DNA of 41,328 bases from a bacterium. Lineage in GTDB: Bacteria; Campylobacterota; Campylobacteria; Campylobacterales; Sulfurovaceae. Shown one piece after another: positions 33,207-41,328 of this stretch. Numbering within the stretch: position 1 is the stretch's first letter; the number at the start of each line of letters is the position of its first letter. The notes under the pieces are model-generated. The model searched no databases. It worked only from the letters and a program-made list of their open reading frames with translations, and had not been told where the DNA came from. The stretch covers positions 1 through 41,328 of the forward strand of contig JAHJJU010000091.1 in NCBI GenBank assembly GCA_018822805.1. The letters are read 5' to 3'. The position numbers and the translations under genes were made by a program.

Positions 33207-34019
33207 TTAATAGGTATATTCCTCACTTGGAAATTCTCTATTTTTAACCTCTGTAGTGTAGTTGTTAAGATGTTCTCGTATAAGTGCTGCACCATTGCAG
33301 TACTGTTTTACAAATTTTGGTTTAAAATCTTCAAAGAAACCAAACATATCAGACCATACTAAAACTTGTCCATCAGTGTCGATACCTGCACCAATACCGA
33401 TGGTAGGAATGTTTACAGCTTCAGTGATGGCTTTGGCAGCTTCACTTTTTACACCTTCCACTACAATAGCAAAAGCACCAGCAGACTCTAAGGCTCGTGC
33501 ATCTTCAATCAAAGAAGCGATGTCGGTTTTGTCTTTACCTCGTATTTTATACCCACCATCAGATCGTAAAAACTGTGGCATTAATCCTATGTGTCCTAAA
33601 ACAGCGATAGAGTTATTGGTTAAGGCTTTAACAATGTTTGCACGTTCTTTTCCACCTTCTATTTTAACAGCCTGAGCATTCGTCTCTTGATAAGCACGAG
33701 TAGCATTTTTAACAGCATCAATCTCATTGGTATAGGAACCAAAAGGCATGTCTAAAACAATCAATGGTAAAGAGGCACCGTTACAGACAGCTTGAGTATG
33801 ATAAATCATCTGATCCATTGTTGCTGAGAGGGTGTCTTCTTTTCCTAAAAAACTCATATTTAAACTGTCACCAACCAAAATCATATCGACATTGCCATCA
33901 AAAAGTTTTGCAAAGAGTGCATCGTATGCTGTTACCATTGTGATGGGGTCAACACCTTTCATTTTGGCAATTGTTGTTAAAGTTACTTTTTTTGCAACTT
34001 TTTCCGTATGAATACTCAT
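33207..34019 (-). CDS. panB: 3-methyl-2-oxobutanoate hydroxymethyltransferase
   Basis: PanB makes ketopantoate from alpha-ketoisovalerate and methylene-tetrahydrofolate in pantothenate synthesis. The 270 residues have MVTAYDALFAKLFD, the metal-binding ILVGDSLNM, the DMPFGSY block, AVKIEGG, VLGHIGLMPQ and IGIGAG. It is typical in length. It is separated from ruvB by the inverted repeat and divergent from trpA. No other pantothenate gene is present. Confidence 0.95.
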   Translation of the reverse strand: MSIHTEKVAKKVTLTTIAKMKGVDPITMVTAYDALFAKLFDGNVDMILVGDSLNMSFLGKEDTLSATMDQMIYHTQAVCNGASLPLIVLDMPFGSYTNEIDAVKNATRAYQETNAQAVKIEGGKERANIVKALTNNSIAVLGHIGLMPQFLRSDGGYKIRGKDKTDIASLIEDARALESAGAFAIVVEGVKSEAAKAITEAVNIPTIGIGAGIDTDGQVLVWSDMFGFFEDFKPKFVKQYCNGAALIREHLNNYTTEVKNREFPSEEYTY

Positions 34020-34064
34020 TCTTTCTCTACCTTATATAGATTAATTTAACCATTTTATCAAAAA

Positions 34065-34106
34065 AATGTATAATATCACTATTAATTTAGAAAAGAGTTT
34101 ATATTG
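34065..34106 (+). promoter_or_regulatory. trpA promoter and TTG start
   Basis: The extended -10 element TGTATAAT (34065-34072) lies 31 bases before the TTG start at 34104. The nearest SD-like sequence is AAAAGAG, which is weak. The start TTG gives the expected N-terminus MKNLVAYITTGYP. Confidence 0.45.
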
Positions 34107-34844
34107 AAAAATTTAGTTGCATATATTACTACGGGTTATCCTTCATTAGCATTTACGGTAGATATGGCATTGGCTTTAGCTGATGCCGGTGTCGATACCT
34201 TGGAATTGGGTATGCCATTCTCTGATCCTGTGGCAGATGGTCCTGTTATTGAAAAAGCAAACTTAAAAGCTTTAGAAAATGGTTTTAAGCTGGATCATCT
34301 TTTTGAGGCTTCTAAACAGATAGCTCCTCATATTGATACTTTGTGGATGGGATATTTTAATCCTTTCTACCATAGAGGCATGGATTTTTTCATTGATAAA
34401 GCTAAACAGAGTGGAGTGAATGGATTTATCATTCCGGATTTACCGTTTGAAGAGGCATTGCCTTATAAACCTATGATGAAAGAAGCCAATTTAAGTCTTA
34501 TAGATTTTATTGCTCCAACAGACAGTAAAGCAAGAATTGAACAAATTGTTAGGGATGCAGAAAAGTTTATTTACCTTGTTGCTTATGCAGGAATTACAGG
34601 AGCAGGGCAGAGTGAAGATTTACAACCAATTATTACTGATATTAAAGAATTTACAAAAACTCCTGTTTATGTTGGTTTTGGTGTAGATCAAAATACAGCC
34701 AAAGAGAAAGCTAAAGGGGTAGATGGAGTTATCGTCGGTTCGGCATTTGTCAAAGTGTTGCTCGATGACAGTTTAACCGATACTCAAAAAATTCAAAAAG
34801 TAGCAACTTTAGCGAAAGAAATCAAAGAAAAAATTAATGAGTAG
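34104..34844 (+). CDS. trpA: Tryptophan synthase alpha chain
   Basis: TrpA cleaves indole-3-glycerol phosphate to indole and glyceraldehyde-3-phosphate. The 246 residues contain the catalytic acids in LELGMPFSDPVADGP (E34 and D45, equivalent to E49 and D60 in E. coli), IIPDLPFEE, the phosphate-site YAGITGAGQ and VGFGV. It starts at TTG 34104, making the N-terminus about 15 residues shorter than E. coli TrpA. It stands apart from other trp genes in this window, so trpB must lie elsewhere. Confidence 0.93.
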   Translation: MKNLVAYITTGYPSLAFTVDMALALADAGVDTLELGMPFSDPVADGPVIEKANLKALENGFKLDHLFEASKQIAPHIDTLWMGYFNPFYHRGMDFFIDKAKQSGVNGFIIPDLPFEEALPYKPMMKEANLSLIDFIAPTDSKARIEQIVRDAEKFIYLVAYAGITGAGQSEDLQPIITDIKEFTKTPVYVGFGVDQNTAKEKAKGVDGVIVGSAFVKVLLDDSLTDTQKIQKVATLAKEIKEKINE

Positions 34845-34933
34845 CAAAGAAACGATCAGAAACACCCTAAAATCCAAACTTTATTATGATAGTATGTTAT
34901 AAAAGTTTTAAATATAAAAATTAGGATTTATTT

Positions 34934-35161
34934 ATGAGAAATCAATCAGCTTTAGAAGAGCTTAATACAAAAATCTCTCTATTTATGGACACTTACCATA
35001 GATTAAAAGATGAAAATATGAAACTTTCTGTTGAGTTAGGTATGGTAAAAGAAAAACTTGAAGCACAGAAACAAGAGATAGATAGACTTAAAGAAGATGA
35101 AGAGTTAAGAGGTATGGAGATAGAGGACATCACACAAAAGATTGTAAAAGTTCTCTCTTGA
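34934..35161 (+). CDS. Small coiled-coil protein, ZapB-like in form
   Basis: The 75-residue protein is almost wholly predicted coiled coil (LEELNTKISLFMDTYHRLKD, then VKEKLEAQKQEIDRLKED, with heptad leucines). It has an acidic, Met-rich C-terminus. Size and form recall ZapB and similar cell-division-associated coiled coils, but sequence alone does not establish this. Its 3' end overlaps the -35 box of the tmRNA promoter. It has its own AT-rich promoter after trpA. Confidence 0.6.
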   Translation: MRNQSALEELNTKISLFMDTYHRLKDENMKLSVELGMVKEKLEAQKQEIDRLKEDEELRGMEIEDITQKIVKVLS

Positions 35162-35186
35162 CATAAATATTATTTCGTGATATAAT
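35158..35186 (+). promoter_or_regulatory. Consensus sigma-70 promoter of ssrA
   Basis: TTGACA (35158-35163), exactly 17 bases, then TATAAT (35181-35186): a perfect consensus promoter, rare for this phylum and fitting a very abundant RNA. It overlaps the stop of the coiled-coil gene. Transcription would start near 35193, leaving a leader of about 39 bases to be removed by RNase P. Confidence 0.8.
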
Positions 35187-35231
35187 ATTTATTCCTCAGT
35201 AGATAATATTCAAAATTATTTACGAGAATAT

Positions 35232-35607
35232 GGGGATGACTTGGTTTCGACTAGAGTAGTCGGAGTTATGTGCATGTCGGACTGAGCAGCTCCGTTATAC
35301 GGCTCAAACGCAATAACTGCAAACAATACAGATTACCGTCCAGCTTACGCAGTAGCGTAAGTCATTAACCCCAACTCTGTTGGAGGACTGCCTCTCTAGT
35401 AAGTGTCATCTTAGCTAGATTTTGAGGTATAACATCTGATGACTATGCACGGTAGAAGCTACGCTACAGTGTGAGAATCTTAGCTCGTCTTGTAAAGTTT
35501 TGGGTGTGGTACAAAACAAGATTAAACCTAACAACATCATCTAAGCATGTAGAGTCATAGCACTAGCTATTTTAGGACTGGGGTTCAATTCCCCACGTCT
35601 CCACCAA
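35232..35607 (+). ncRNA. ssrA: Transfer-messenger RNA (tmRNA)
   Basis: tmRNA rescues stalled ribosomes and tags the unfinished protein for degradation. The 5' end GGGGATG pairs with CGTCTCC before the 3' ACCA, forming the acceptor stem. The T-arm is TGGGG-TTCAATT-CCCCA. The tag frame runs from GCA 35319 to TAA 35358-35360 and encodes ANNTDYRPAYAVA, a Campylobacterota-type tag. Pseudoknot-forming segments fill the middle. CCA (35605-35607) is encoded. The gene is a one-piece form. Its 3' end is a common integration site for islands, and a restriction-modification island follows. Confidence 0.96.
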
Positions 35608-35715
35608 ATTTCTAAATCTAACAGTTTCATTGCACTTATCTTTGATTGATTTTCATTCGATGTACCATTAGTACATCTTACGAAAAGCCAACCAAATCTA
35701 AATACAAGTAAACTA

Positions 35716-35750
35716 TTAGCTATAGGGAATTGAACCCTAGACCCAAATAT
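35716..35750 (-). other. Inverted, degenerate copy of the tmRNA 3' arm
   Basis: On the minus strand, TAGGG-TTCAATT-CCCTA (35739-35723) keeps the T-arm geometry, and the 13-mer GGGTTCAATTCCC is identical to the tmRNA. Allowing GGTCTAGGG for GGACTGGGG, 17 of 19 bases match. It lacks an acceptor stem and CCA, so it is not a tRNA gene. It sits between ssrA and the unknown 288-residue gene. Confidence 0.5.
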
Positions 35751-36617
35751 TTAAGAGGTTTGATAATTGAAATTTTCCATTAAATATTGTTTAGCATATT
35801 GAAAAAAGTGTTTTTCTATTGCTTTAAGCTCTTTGTGATCTCGTCTAAGTTTATTGAAGTCACGTAGAAATGTATCAAAACTACAGTTTTCCAATGCTTC
35901 ATTATCTGAAAATAAAAATAGATGAAAGTTGTCAAAAGTCTCTTTTTTATTAACAATTCTATAAGTTCTGTTTTTCATATTTTTTAGGACATACTTTTTG
36001 ATTTTTGGGTGTAGTATTTCATATTCAAAAACCATCATGAATTTACGGAATGCTTTTAGCTCTTTCTCTCTTCCATAAGCTTTAGTTTTACTCTTCATGG
36101 TACTAAAGTATTCTTTTTTACCCGTTAATGGATTTTTACTTTTTTTCTTGTTTTTAATGAATTTTATTTTAGTTGTATGAGGATAGAGTCCTTGTTCAAA
36201 CTTTCTTAATTGTTCAGATATATTGTCAGAAATATAGGAATTTACTGAAAAAATCTCAGCATAAATCAGTTTTTTCTTTTCGATTAATCGACACCAATCA
36301 CCAAAAAGATAGAGTTTATAAGTTTTATCAAGATGTGTCTGTCCATGTTTCTTTTGATAAGTATATTGTTCTTTGTCCCACTGTTTTAAGTTTTTATAGG
36401 TGGCTAAATCTTTGTTTGTAGAGCCATATTCATTTATGGTAAATCTATCTTCTCCAAAACCTACTCTTTTTTGATTTTTTAAAAGAACTCTATATCGCTC
36501 ATAGTCACTTAGCAAACTCCAAAGTTCATCTTTTTGTTCACTATTTAATTTTTTATAGAAGGTAATATTTTTTGACAACTGTTTCTCTATGAAATCTACT
36601 TTTTTTCTTTTTATCAT
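35751..36617 (-). CDS. Lys-rich protein of unknown function in the ssrA island
   Basis: I recognise no family in the 288 residues. The protein is strongly basic and predicted soluble and mostly helical. Visible parts are an N-terminal helical region (IEKQLSKNITFYKKLNSEQK), YKLYLFGDWCRLIEKKKLIYA in the middle, a Lys/Asn linker near 155-175 (KNKKKSKNPLTGKKEY) and a C-terminal helical domain with LRDFNKLRRDHKELKAIEKH. No nuclease or ATPase motif is clear. A nucleic-acid-binding role would fit the charge. It lies between ssrA and a small HTH gene in the minus direction, divergent from the type III R-M genes, so an accessory or defence role is possible. Confidence 0.6.
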   Translation of the reverse strand: MIKRKKVDFIEKQLSKNITFYKKLNSEQKDELWSLLSDYERYRVLLKNQKRVGFGEDRFTINEYGSTNKDLATYKNLKQWDKEQYTYQKKHGQTHLDKTYKLYLFGDWCRLIEKKKLIYAEIFSVNSYISDNISEQLRKFEQGLYPHTTKIKFIKNKKKSKNPLTGKKEYFSTMKSKTKAYGREKELKAFRKFMMVFEYEILHPKIKKYVLKNMKNRTYRIVNKKETFDNFHLFLFSDNEALENCSFDTFLRDFNKLRRDHKELKAIEKHFFQYAKQYLMENFNYQTS

Positions 36618-36672
36618 TTTTTAGACCTTGTTATAAATTGTTTGTTGTGTATTATAACTAAAGTAGTACAGT

Positions 36673-36855
36673 TTATTGTTCCATTTCTTTTTTCAACCTC
36701 TCTAACTCTTCATAATTCTCTTTTGATTTTTTAACTGCCTCTTCAAAAGCAAAACCTAACATAATGATTTTGTAGAGGTTGGGTTTGTTTTTTCTCCAAT
36801 TTCTTAGAGTTTTTGGGTCTAAATCAAGGTAGATAGCTTTATCTCTTTGTGTCAT
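36673..36855 (-). CDS. Small helix-turn-helix protein, putative regulator
   Basis: The 60-residue protein starts MTQRDKAIYLDLDPKTLRNWRKNKPNLYKI. The KAIYLDLDPKTLRNWRK segment fits a helix-turn-helix in which the second helix contacts DNA, with a short helical tail (KKSKENYEELERLKKEMEQ) for dimerisation. It is divergent from mod across a 150-base gap that contains a perfect 14-base palindrome (36952-36965). This suggests it may control the restriction-modification genes or its own, as C-proteins do, but type III systems do not normally need one. Confidence 0.6.
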   Translation of the reverse strand: MTQRDKAIYLDLDPKTLRNWRKNKPNLYKIIMLGFAFEEAVKKSKENYEELERLKKEMEQ

Positions 36856-36951
36856 TTTTGACCTTTTTAATGCAAAAGGTACATAAAGTTTAATGAGTAG
36901 AAAACACGGGATAAAATACCGTTTTATATAGATTATAAAGTAATTTATCCC

Positions 36952-36965
36952 TATTAAATTTAATA
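36952..36965. promoter_or_regulatory. Palindromic candidate operator upstream of mod
   Basis: TATTAAATTTAATA is a perfect palindrome 41 bases before the mod ATG (37007), in the intergenic region shared with the HTH gene. A second short repeat, CGGGATAAAATACCG, lies at 36907-36921. Either could bind the small HTH protein; AT-rich palindromes can also arise by chance. Confidence 0.35.
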
Positions 36966-37006
36966 AGAGGTAATATATTCCCTAAAAAAGTAAAAAACGG
37001 GGAAAT

Positions 37007-38695
37007 ATGATACTGCCACAAATTGAACACATTGAAAAACTATTTAAAACAAACAGTAAATTTACCGATAAAGAGGGAAAGCTTTTTATTCCCAAAATTC
37101 TTGATGCCATTGATAAGATAGATAAAGATTTAGTCAAGCTTATTATGAGCGATGAAAAAGCCAAAAAACAATTTTTTATAAGCATAGATGATGTTTATGT
37201 GTTAAATCAAAATGACCTGATAGAGTTTTTTACCATGAATGAGTATTTTAACCACTCGTTTACAAGCTACACCAATAAAATAGGGCTGATAAAAAAAGAC
37301 AATTTCATTAAAAAGTTTGATGATGTGGTGTTGGCATTTCCTTATAAAGATTGTGTTTTAGAGGGTGGACAGACAAAAGATGATGAGAAAAATAGTGAAG
37401 TCTTCTACAACGCTATTATAAGCCGTGATGAGATAGACCGACTGTTAGAGCCTAAAGTGTTAACCCATATTAAAAGATTTGACAAAGATGGAGAACATGA
37501 AGTAGAGGAGATAAAAGAGGATGACAATCTGATAATAAAAGGAAACAACCTTTTAGCGTTGCACTCTTTGAAAAAACGTTATGCAGGGAAAGTTAAACTC
37601 ATTTACATCGACCCACCTTATAATACTGGAAGTGATAGTTTTGGGTATAACGATAGTTTTAATCATTCTACATGGCTTACTTTTATGAAGAACAGATTGG
37701 AAGTGGCTAGAGAATTTTTGAGTGAGGATGGGGTTATATTTGTAAGCATAGATGATAATGAACAAGCATATCTAAAAGTTTTAATGGATGAAGTTTTTGG
37801 AAGAGAAAATTTTGTGGCAACAATTATCAAACAATCGAAAGTTGGTGGTGGTAGTGATACAAAGCATATAGTACAAGAGCATGAATATATTATAGTTTTT
37901 GCAAAAACTATCAATAATTTATCTAAAATGTATATAGCACATGACAAAGAATACTTGAAGAGATACAAAGAAAAAGATGAAAATGGATATTATTTTTGGG
38001 ATACATTTGCAAGACCTGGGCTTAAAAATCCAATAAATTATGATATTAAAATGCCAGATGGAACAATACTGAATGGAGATTGGATACGCTCAGAAAAGAG
38101 ATTTCAAAATGATTATAAAAATGGTGATATGCGATTGCTGAAAAAAAATGATGGACAATGGACTGTTCATTTCAAACAAAGATTAAACATAAATGGCAAA
38201 AAACCTAGAAGTATAGCATTAGATTTGGGAGGAACAATCGAAGGAAAGAAAGATTTTATGAGTTTATTTAATAATAGCTCTATAGTATTTGCATATCCAA
38301 AATCTGTTAAAACAATAAGGCATCTTTTGGAAATTATTAATGATAAAGAATCTTTAGTTCTTGACTTCCATGCAGGAAGTGGCACGACTGCTCAAGCAGT
38401 ACTTGACCTAAACAAAGAAGATGGGGGTAATCGTAAATTTATCCTTATTGAGCAGATGGACTATATAGAGGATATTACTTGTGAAAGAGTTAAAAAAGTG
38501 ATAGAAAATAATAATCAAGGTGATTTTATTTATGCCGAACTAAAAGCGATACATAATTTTTCTCATAGTCCCATAGGTCAACTCAATAAAAATATGCAAT
38601 ATTTACCCATTAGTGAAATAGAAGATGAAGAGTACGCCATAAGCCAAAAAGAGATAGTCATTAATAAAAAGTTTTATGGGATTGATGATGAGTAG
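37007..38695 (+). CDS. mod: Type III restriction-modification DNA methyltransferase (Mod)
   Basis: Mod recognises the target sequence and methylates adenine, and is also needed for cleavage by Res. The 562 residues show a beta-class N6-adenine methyltransferase order: catalytic DPPYNTG (202-208) before the SAM-binding DFHAGSGTT (453-461). The specificity region should be in the middle (about 270-440). The N-terminal extension (1-160) is typical of the family. The SD GGGGAAA precedes ATG 37007. No long homopolymer or short tandem repeat is present, so this Mod shows no obvious phase-variation tract. It overlaps the res start by a few bases. Confidence 0.92.
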   Translation: MILPQIEHIEKLFKTNSKFTDKEGKLFIPKILDAIDKIDKDLVKLIMSDEKAKKQFFISIDDVYVLNQNDLIEFFTMNEYFNHSFTSYTNKIGLIKKDNFIKKFDDVVLAFPYKDCVLEGGQTKDDEKNSEVFYNAIISRDEIDRLLEPKVLTHIKRFDKDGEHEVEEIKEDDNLIIKGNNLLALHSLKKRYAGKVKLIYIDPPYNTGSDSFGYNDSFNHSTWLTFMKNRLEVAREFLSEDGVIFVSIDDNEQAYLKVLMDEVFGRENFVATIIKQSKVGGGSDTKHIVQEHEYIIVFAKTINNLSKMYIAHDKEYLKRYKEKDENGYYFWDTFARPGLKNPINYDIKMPDGTILNGDWIRSEKRFQNDYKNGDMRLLKKNDGQWTVHFKQRLNINGKKPRSIALDLGGTIEGKKDFMSLFNNSSIVFAYPKSVKTIRHLLEIINDKESLVLDFHAGSGTTAQAVLDLNKEDGGNRKFILIEQMDYIEDITCERVKKVIENNNQGDFIYAELKAIHNFSHSPIGQLNKNMQYLPISEIEDEEYAISQKEIVINKKFYGIDDE

Positions 38696-41267
38696 TATTT
38701 TGTATGAAGAGATACAAACAGCCTTTAAATTTGCACCAAAACCCGAAATACCAAAAAGCATCAGTGCCAATTTAAAACAGATGCTTAGACCCTATCAGGT
38801 TAAGGCATTAGAGAATTTTATATTTTATAATGAAAACCAAGCCTATCAAAACATCAAAAACAAACACCTACTTTTTCACATGGCAACGGGAAGTGGAAAG
38901 ACCAATATTATTGCCAGTACTATTTTGTACCTTTATGAACAAGGGTATCGGAACTTTATCTTTTTTGTCAATACCACCAATATCATCACCAAGACCAAAC
39001 AGAATTTGGCAAACAAATATGCCTACAAATACCTCTTTACGGAGCAGATAGTCATTAATGATAAAAAAGTAGAGATCAATGTGATAGAAGATAGTTTTGA
39101 AAATAGTAAAGCAGATGATATAAACATTATGTTTACAACTGTTCAGAAACTTCATAGTGATTTGTTTACCACCGTCAAAGAGAACAGCATTACTTATGCT
39201 GATTTTGAAGATAAAAAGATAGTACTTATAGCCGATGAAGCCCACCATCTCAACAGCAACAAAAAGAAAAACAGTGATGCTCAAAAAGAGGCAAGTTGGG
39301 GAAATACCGTTGAGACACTGTTAAAAACCAACAAAGAAAATATACTGCTAGAGTTTACAGCCACAGCAGAGGTTCAGAGTCATGCCGATATAGCCAAACA
39401 TTATCACGATAAAACCATTTTTAATTACGCCTTTCCCGAGTTTAGAGCCGATGGGTACTCTAAAGAGGTGGCACTCATTCAGAGTGGATTTGATGAAAAA
39501 TTCAGAATTTTACAAGCCATTATGATAAGCGAATACAGACAAATTGTTGCAGAGAATGAAGCGTTGAATTTTGCACTCAAACCCATCGTGATGTTCAAAA
39601 ACCCCAAAGGGATTAAACATATAGATAAAAACTTAGAAGCGTTTAACCAACTCATTGAGAGATTAAGTGTCAAAGATATTGATGAAGTTTTTTCTTTGTC
39701 AGAGGTAGATGCCATAAAAGAGTTAAAAACCCATATCAAAGAGAATGTAGAGCAGTTTGTAACACGACTTCAATTTTCATTTGCACCCAATAAATGTGTA
39801 AAGATTTATAGCACTTCTGCTGATAAAGAAGCAACACTCGAACTGCTGAACAACCTTGAAGATGAGCATAATCCTATTCGTGTAATTTTTGCTGTCAATG
39901 TTTTAAATGAAGGTTGGGACGTTTTGAATCTGTTTGATATAGTCAAGCTTGATGAAGCCACAAAAAACCCTGCAAGTACAACCAGTGAAGCCCAACTTAT
40001 AGGACGTGGTGCAAGGTATAATCCTTTTAGTTACGGTGAAGAAGACCGATATAAAAGAAAGTTTGATAGCGATTTAAACAATCCGTTTAGAATGATGGAG
40101 ACGATGTATTTTCACAGTGTGAACCAAAATGATTATATTCAAAAACTTAAAACCACACTCACCAACATGGGAATCTTTGACCCCAAAGAGGAAGAGCAAA
40201 CGGTTACCCTTAGACTCAAAGAGAGTTTTGAAAATCATGATTTGTATAAGGAAGGGGTTGTTTATGTCAATGCCAAAAAGAGGATAGACAAAAAGAAAAT
40301 TATTAATGGAATCAACCATTATATGGCTTCGTACAAACATCAAACACACCATGTAGACCAAAGCAGTAGAGAGATTAAATTTTTGGATGATACGGTTGAG
40401 GAGATAAAGTATAAAGCCCCTATGATTTATAAACTAAGTGACTTTAACCCCGATATTGCAAGGGTTGCCATTAATAAAAAGCCATTTTTTTATTTTGCCA
40501 ATCTCAAACGTTATTTCCCTAACTTAAAGAGTATCAAAGCCTTTATAGCCGATGAAGATTATTTAGGAGGCGTAGCGTTTAGCATACAGAGTACAGCAGA
40601 TTATGAACCCAGCGATAATGATAAACTATTTTTTATCTCAAAACTTTTAGAAGAGATAGAATCAAGTGTTATCAAAAATTCACAAGAGTTTGAAGCAACG
40701 CAAGAGTTTTTTCCTGTACGCATTAGCAGTAAAATACCCAAAGAGAAAATTTTAAAACTCAAGAGTGACAGTAAAATAGAGATAGATGAAGATTGGTATG
40801 TCTTTGAGGGGCATGGAGGAACGAGTGAAGAAAAGTTTTTTGTAGGCTTTTTTTACAGTATGATGGGAAGTTTAAAAGAGAAGTATCAAGATATAAAACT
40901 GATACGAAATGAGAAAGCGTTTAATATTCATAGCCTTAGTAAAAACAGAAATGCCGATAAATTTGAACCCGATTTTGTTTTGTTGTTGCAAGATAAGGAG
41001 CAATGTTATCATCAAATCTTTATAGAACCTAAAGGTGACCATTTATTAGAGTTGGATAAATGGAAAAATGATTTTTTACTCGACATATCTGAACTGACCA
41101 AAAACAATAAAATGACATTGGCAAGTGTGAATAAAAAAGATGAATTAATACGCTATGAGAACCGATGCTATAAAATTTACGGGTTGCCTTTTTATAACAA
41201 AACTTTAGAAGATGATTTTAAACAGAAATTTAAATCATTGGTTATGACTTTAAGTGAGGTGCATTAG
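38688..41267 (+). CDS. res: Type III restriction enzyme subunit (Res), helicase-nuclease
   Basis: Res is the ATP-dependent translocase and endonuclease that acts with Mod. I use ATG 38688 (MSSILYEEIQ); the frame is open to ATG 38676, which would overlap mod more. Counting from 38676, the SF2 motifs are Walker A MATGSGKT (69-76), DEAH in LIADEAHH (187-190), NVLNEGWDV and QLIGRGARY (motif VI). The nuclease domain near the C-terminus has PDFVLLL followed by IFIEPKGDH, a PD-ExK arrangement. All expected motifs are present and the gene is intact, so the system is probably active. It ends 61 bases before the window edge. Confidence 0.92.
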   Translation: MSSILYEEIQTAFKFAPKPEIPKSISANLKQMLRPYQVKALENFIFYNENQAYQNIKNKHLLFHMATGSGKTNIIASTILYLYEQGYRNFIFFVNTTNIITKTKQNLANKYAYKYLFTEQIVINDKKVEINVIEDSFENSKADDINIMFTTVQKLHSDLFTTVKENSITYADFEDKKIVLIADEAHHLNSNKKKNSDAQKEASWGNTVETLLKTNKENILLEFTATAEVQSHADIAKHYHDKTIFNYAFPEFRADGYSKEVALIQSGFDEKFRILQAIMISEYRQIVAENEALNFALKPIVMFKNPKGIKHIDKNLEAFNQLIERLSVKDIDEVFSLSEVDAIKELKTHIKENVEQFVTRLQFSFAPNKCVKIYSTSADKEATLELLNNLEDEHNPIRVIFAVNVLNEGWDVLNLFDIVKLDEATKNPASTTSEAQLIGRGARYNPFSYGEEDRYKRKFDSDLNNPFRMMETMYFHSVNQNDYIQKLKTTLTNMGIFDPKEEEQTVTLRLKESFENHDLYKEGVVYVNAKKRIDKKKIINGINHYMASYKHQTHHVDQSSREIKFLDDTVEEIKYKAPMIYKLSDFNPDIARVAINKKPFFYFANLKRYFPNLKSIKAFIADEDYLGGVAFSIQSTADYEPSDNDKLFFISKLLEEIESSVIKNSQEFEATQEFFPVRISSKIPKEKILKLKSDSKIEIDEDWYVFEGHGGTSEEKFFVGFFYSMMGSLKEKYQDIKLIRNEKAFNIHSLSKNRNADKFEPDFVLLLQDKEQCYHQIFIEPKGDHLLELDKWKNDFLLDISELTKNNKMTLASVNKKDELIRYENRCYKIYGLPFYNKTLEDDFKQKFKSLVMTLSEVH

Positions 41268-41328
41268 GTAGCTTTTTCTCTCTAAAATTATTAATTGTAA
41301 TATTCTTAAATATAGTATATAATATTAA
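41268..41328. other. AT-rich tail of the window
   Basis: After the res stop there is a short run of AT-rich sequence with TATAAT-like hexamers near the end (41314-41323). No gene or repeat can be supported here; it is probably the promoter region of the next gene. Confidence 0.3.

Noticed and set aside
34104-34844. trpA as part of a transferred trp fragment
   Set aside because: Composition and motifs look native, and scattered trp genes are not unusual; nothing marks it as foreign.
35659-35677. tmRNA terminator hairpin (GATGTAC / GTACATC)
   Set aside because: The stem is perfect but short, lies about 50 bases past the tmRNA end and lacks a U-tract.
35480-35740. Minus-strand open frame across the tmRNA (reads ...WWRRGELNPSPKIA...)
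   Set aside because: It is the antisense of the tmRNA 3' end; this kind of frame is a known artefact next to tRNA/tmRNA genes.
35719-35745. A tRNA gene on the minus strand
   Set aside because: Only a T-arm is present; no acceptor stem, anticodon arm or CCA can be built from the flanks.
37007-38695. Phase-variable repeat tract in mod
   Set aside because: No long homopolymer or tandem short repeat is present; only ordinary short A-runs occur.
1-41328. CRISPR array
   Set aside because: No regularly spaced direct repeats were seen; the repeated palindromes are dispersed singly.

Overview
The window is AT-rich and gene-dense. It looks like chromosome from a Campylobacterota (epsilonproteobacterial) species, probably a free-living Sulfurovum/Sulfurimonas-type relative. 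The evidence is the tmRNA tag ANNTDYRPAYAVA, an ArsS/ArsR-like two-component pair, TATAAT-type promoters with weak -35 boxes, and the mix of housekeeping genes. No species assignment is possible from sequence reading alone.

Layout. (1) 1-385: the 3' end of an IS1-like transposase sits in the 5' part of a YdcF/DUF218 membrane protein gene, which is truncated. (2) 382-8863, all minus strand: cobalamin salvage and uptake. Transcription runs from a candidate 58-aa ORF to btuB, btuF, a foreign-looking cassette (antitoxin, PIN toxin, HEPN-like protein), btuD, btuC, cobT and cobU. BtuB, BtuF and BtuCD carry corrinoid across the outer membrane, periplasm and inner membrane; CobU and CobT then help rebuild the lower ligand. 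(3) 8954-13863: an M23 peptidase, a GlcF/GlpC-like Fe-S protein, hemN and argF. (4) 13921-16816: a metallophosphoesterase / four-helix membrane protein / SPFH operon, plus a single-span membrane protein. (5) 16833-20657: hemB, divergent ribA-rsmG and two small genes, then alr. (6) 20700-23491: aguA and aguB (agmatine to putrescine) flanking a CAP-domain lipoprotein. (7) 23559-27177: a globin, a DUF898-M48 pair and a lysozyme-like lipoprotein. (8) 27229-31053: a sensor kinase and response regulator, a hairpin element with a tiny ORF, lgt and a beta-barrel protein. (9) 31086-35607: an AI-2E-type transporter, ruvB, panB, trpA, a coiled-coil protein and ssrA (tmRNA). (10) 35608-41267: an island next to the tmRNA 3' end with an unknown protein, a small HTH protein and a type III restriction-modification system (mod, res).

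Most of the window is ordinary core genome. The accessory spots are the HEPN/PIN cassette inside the vitamin B12 locus, the type III R-M island at ssrA with an inverted tmRNA-like remnant, REP-like palindromes between operons, and a 124-nt hairpin element upstream of lgt that encloses an 18-codon ORF with a perfect Shine-Dalgarno (SD) sequence. Several starts appear non-standard: TTG for the M23 peptidase and the four-helix protein, GTG for the 168-aa protein, a probable ATT for the response regulator, and a probable leaderless mRNA for ribA.
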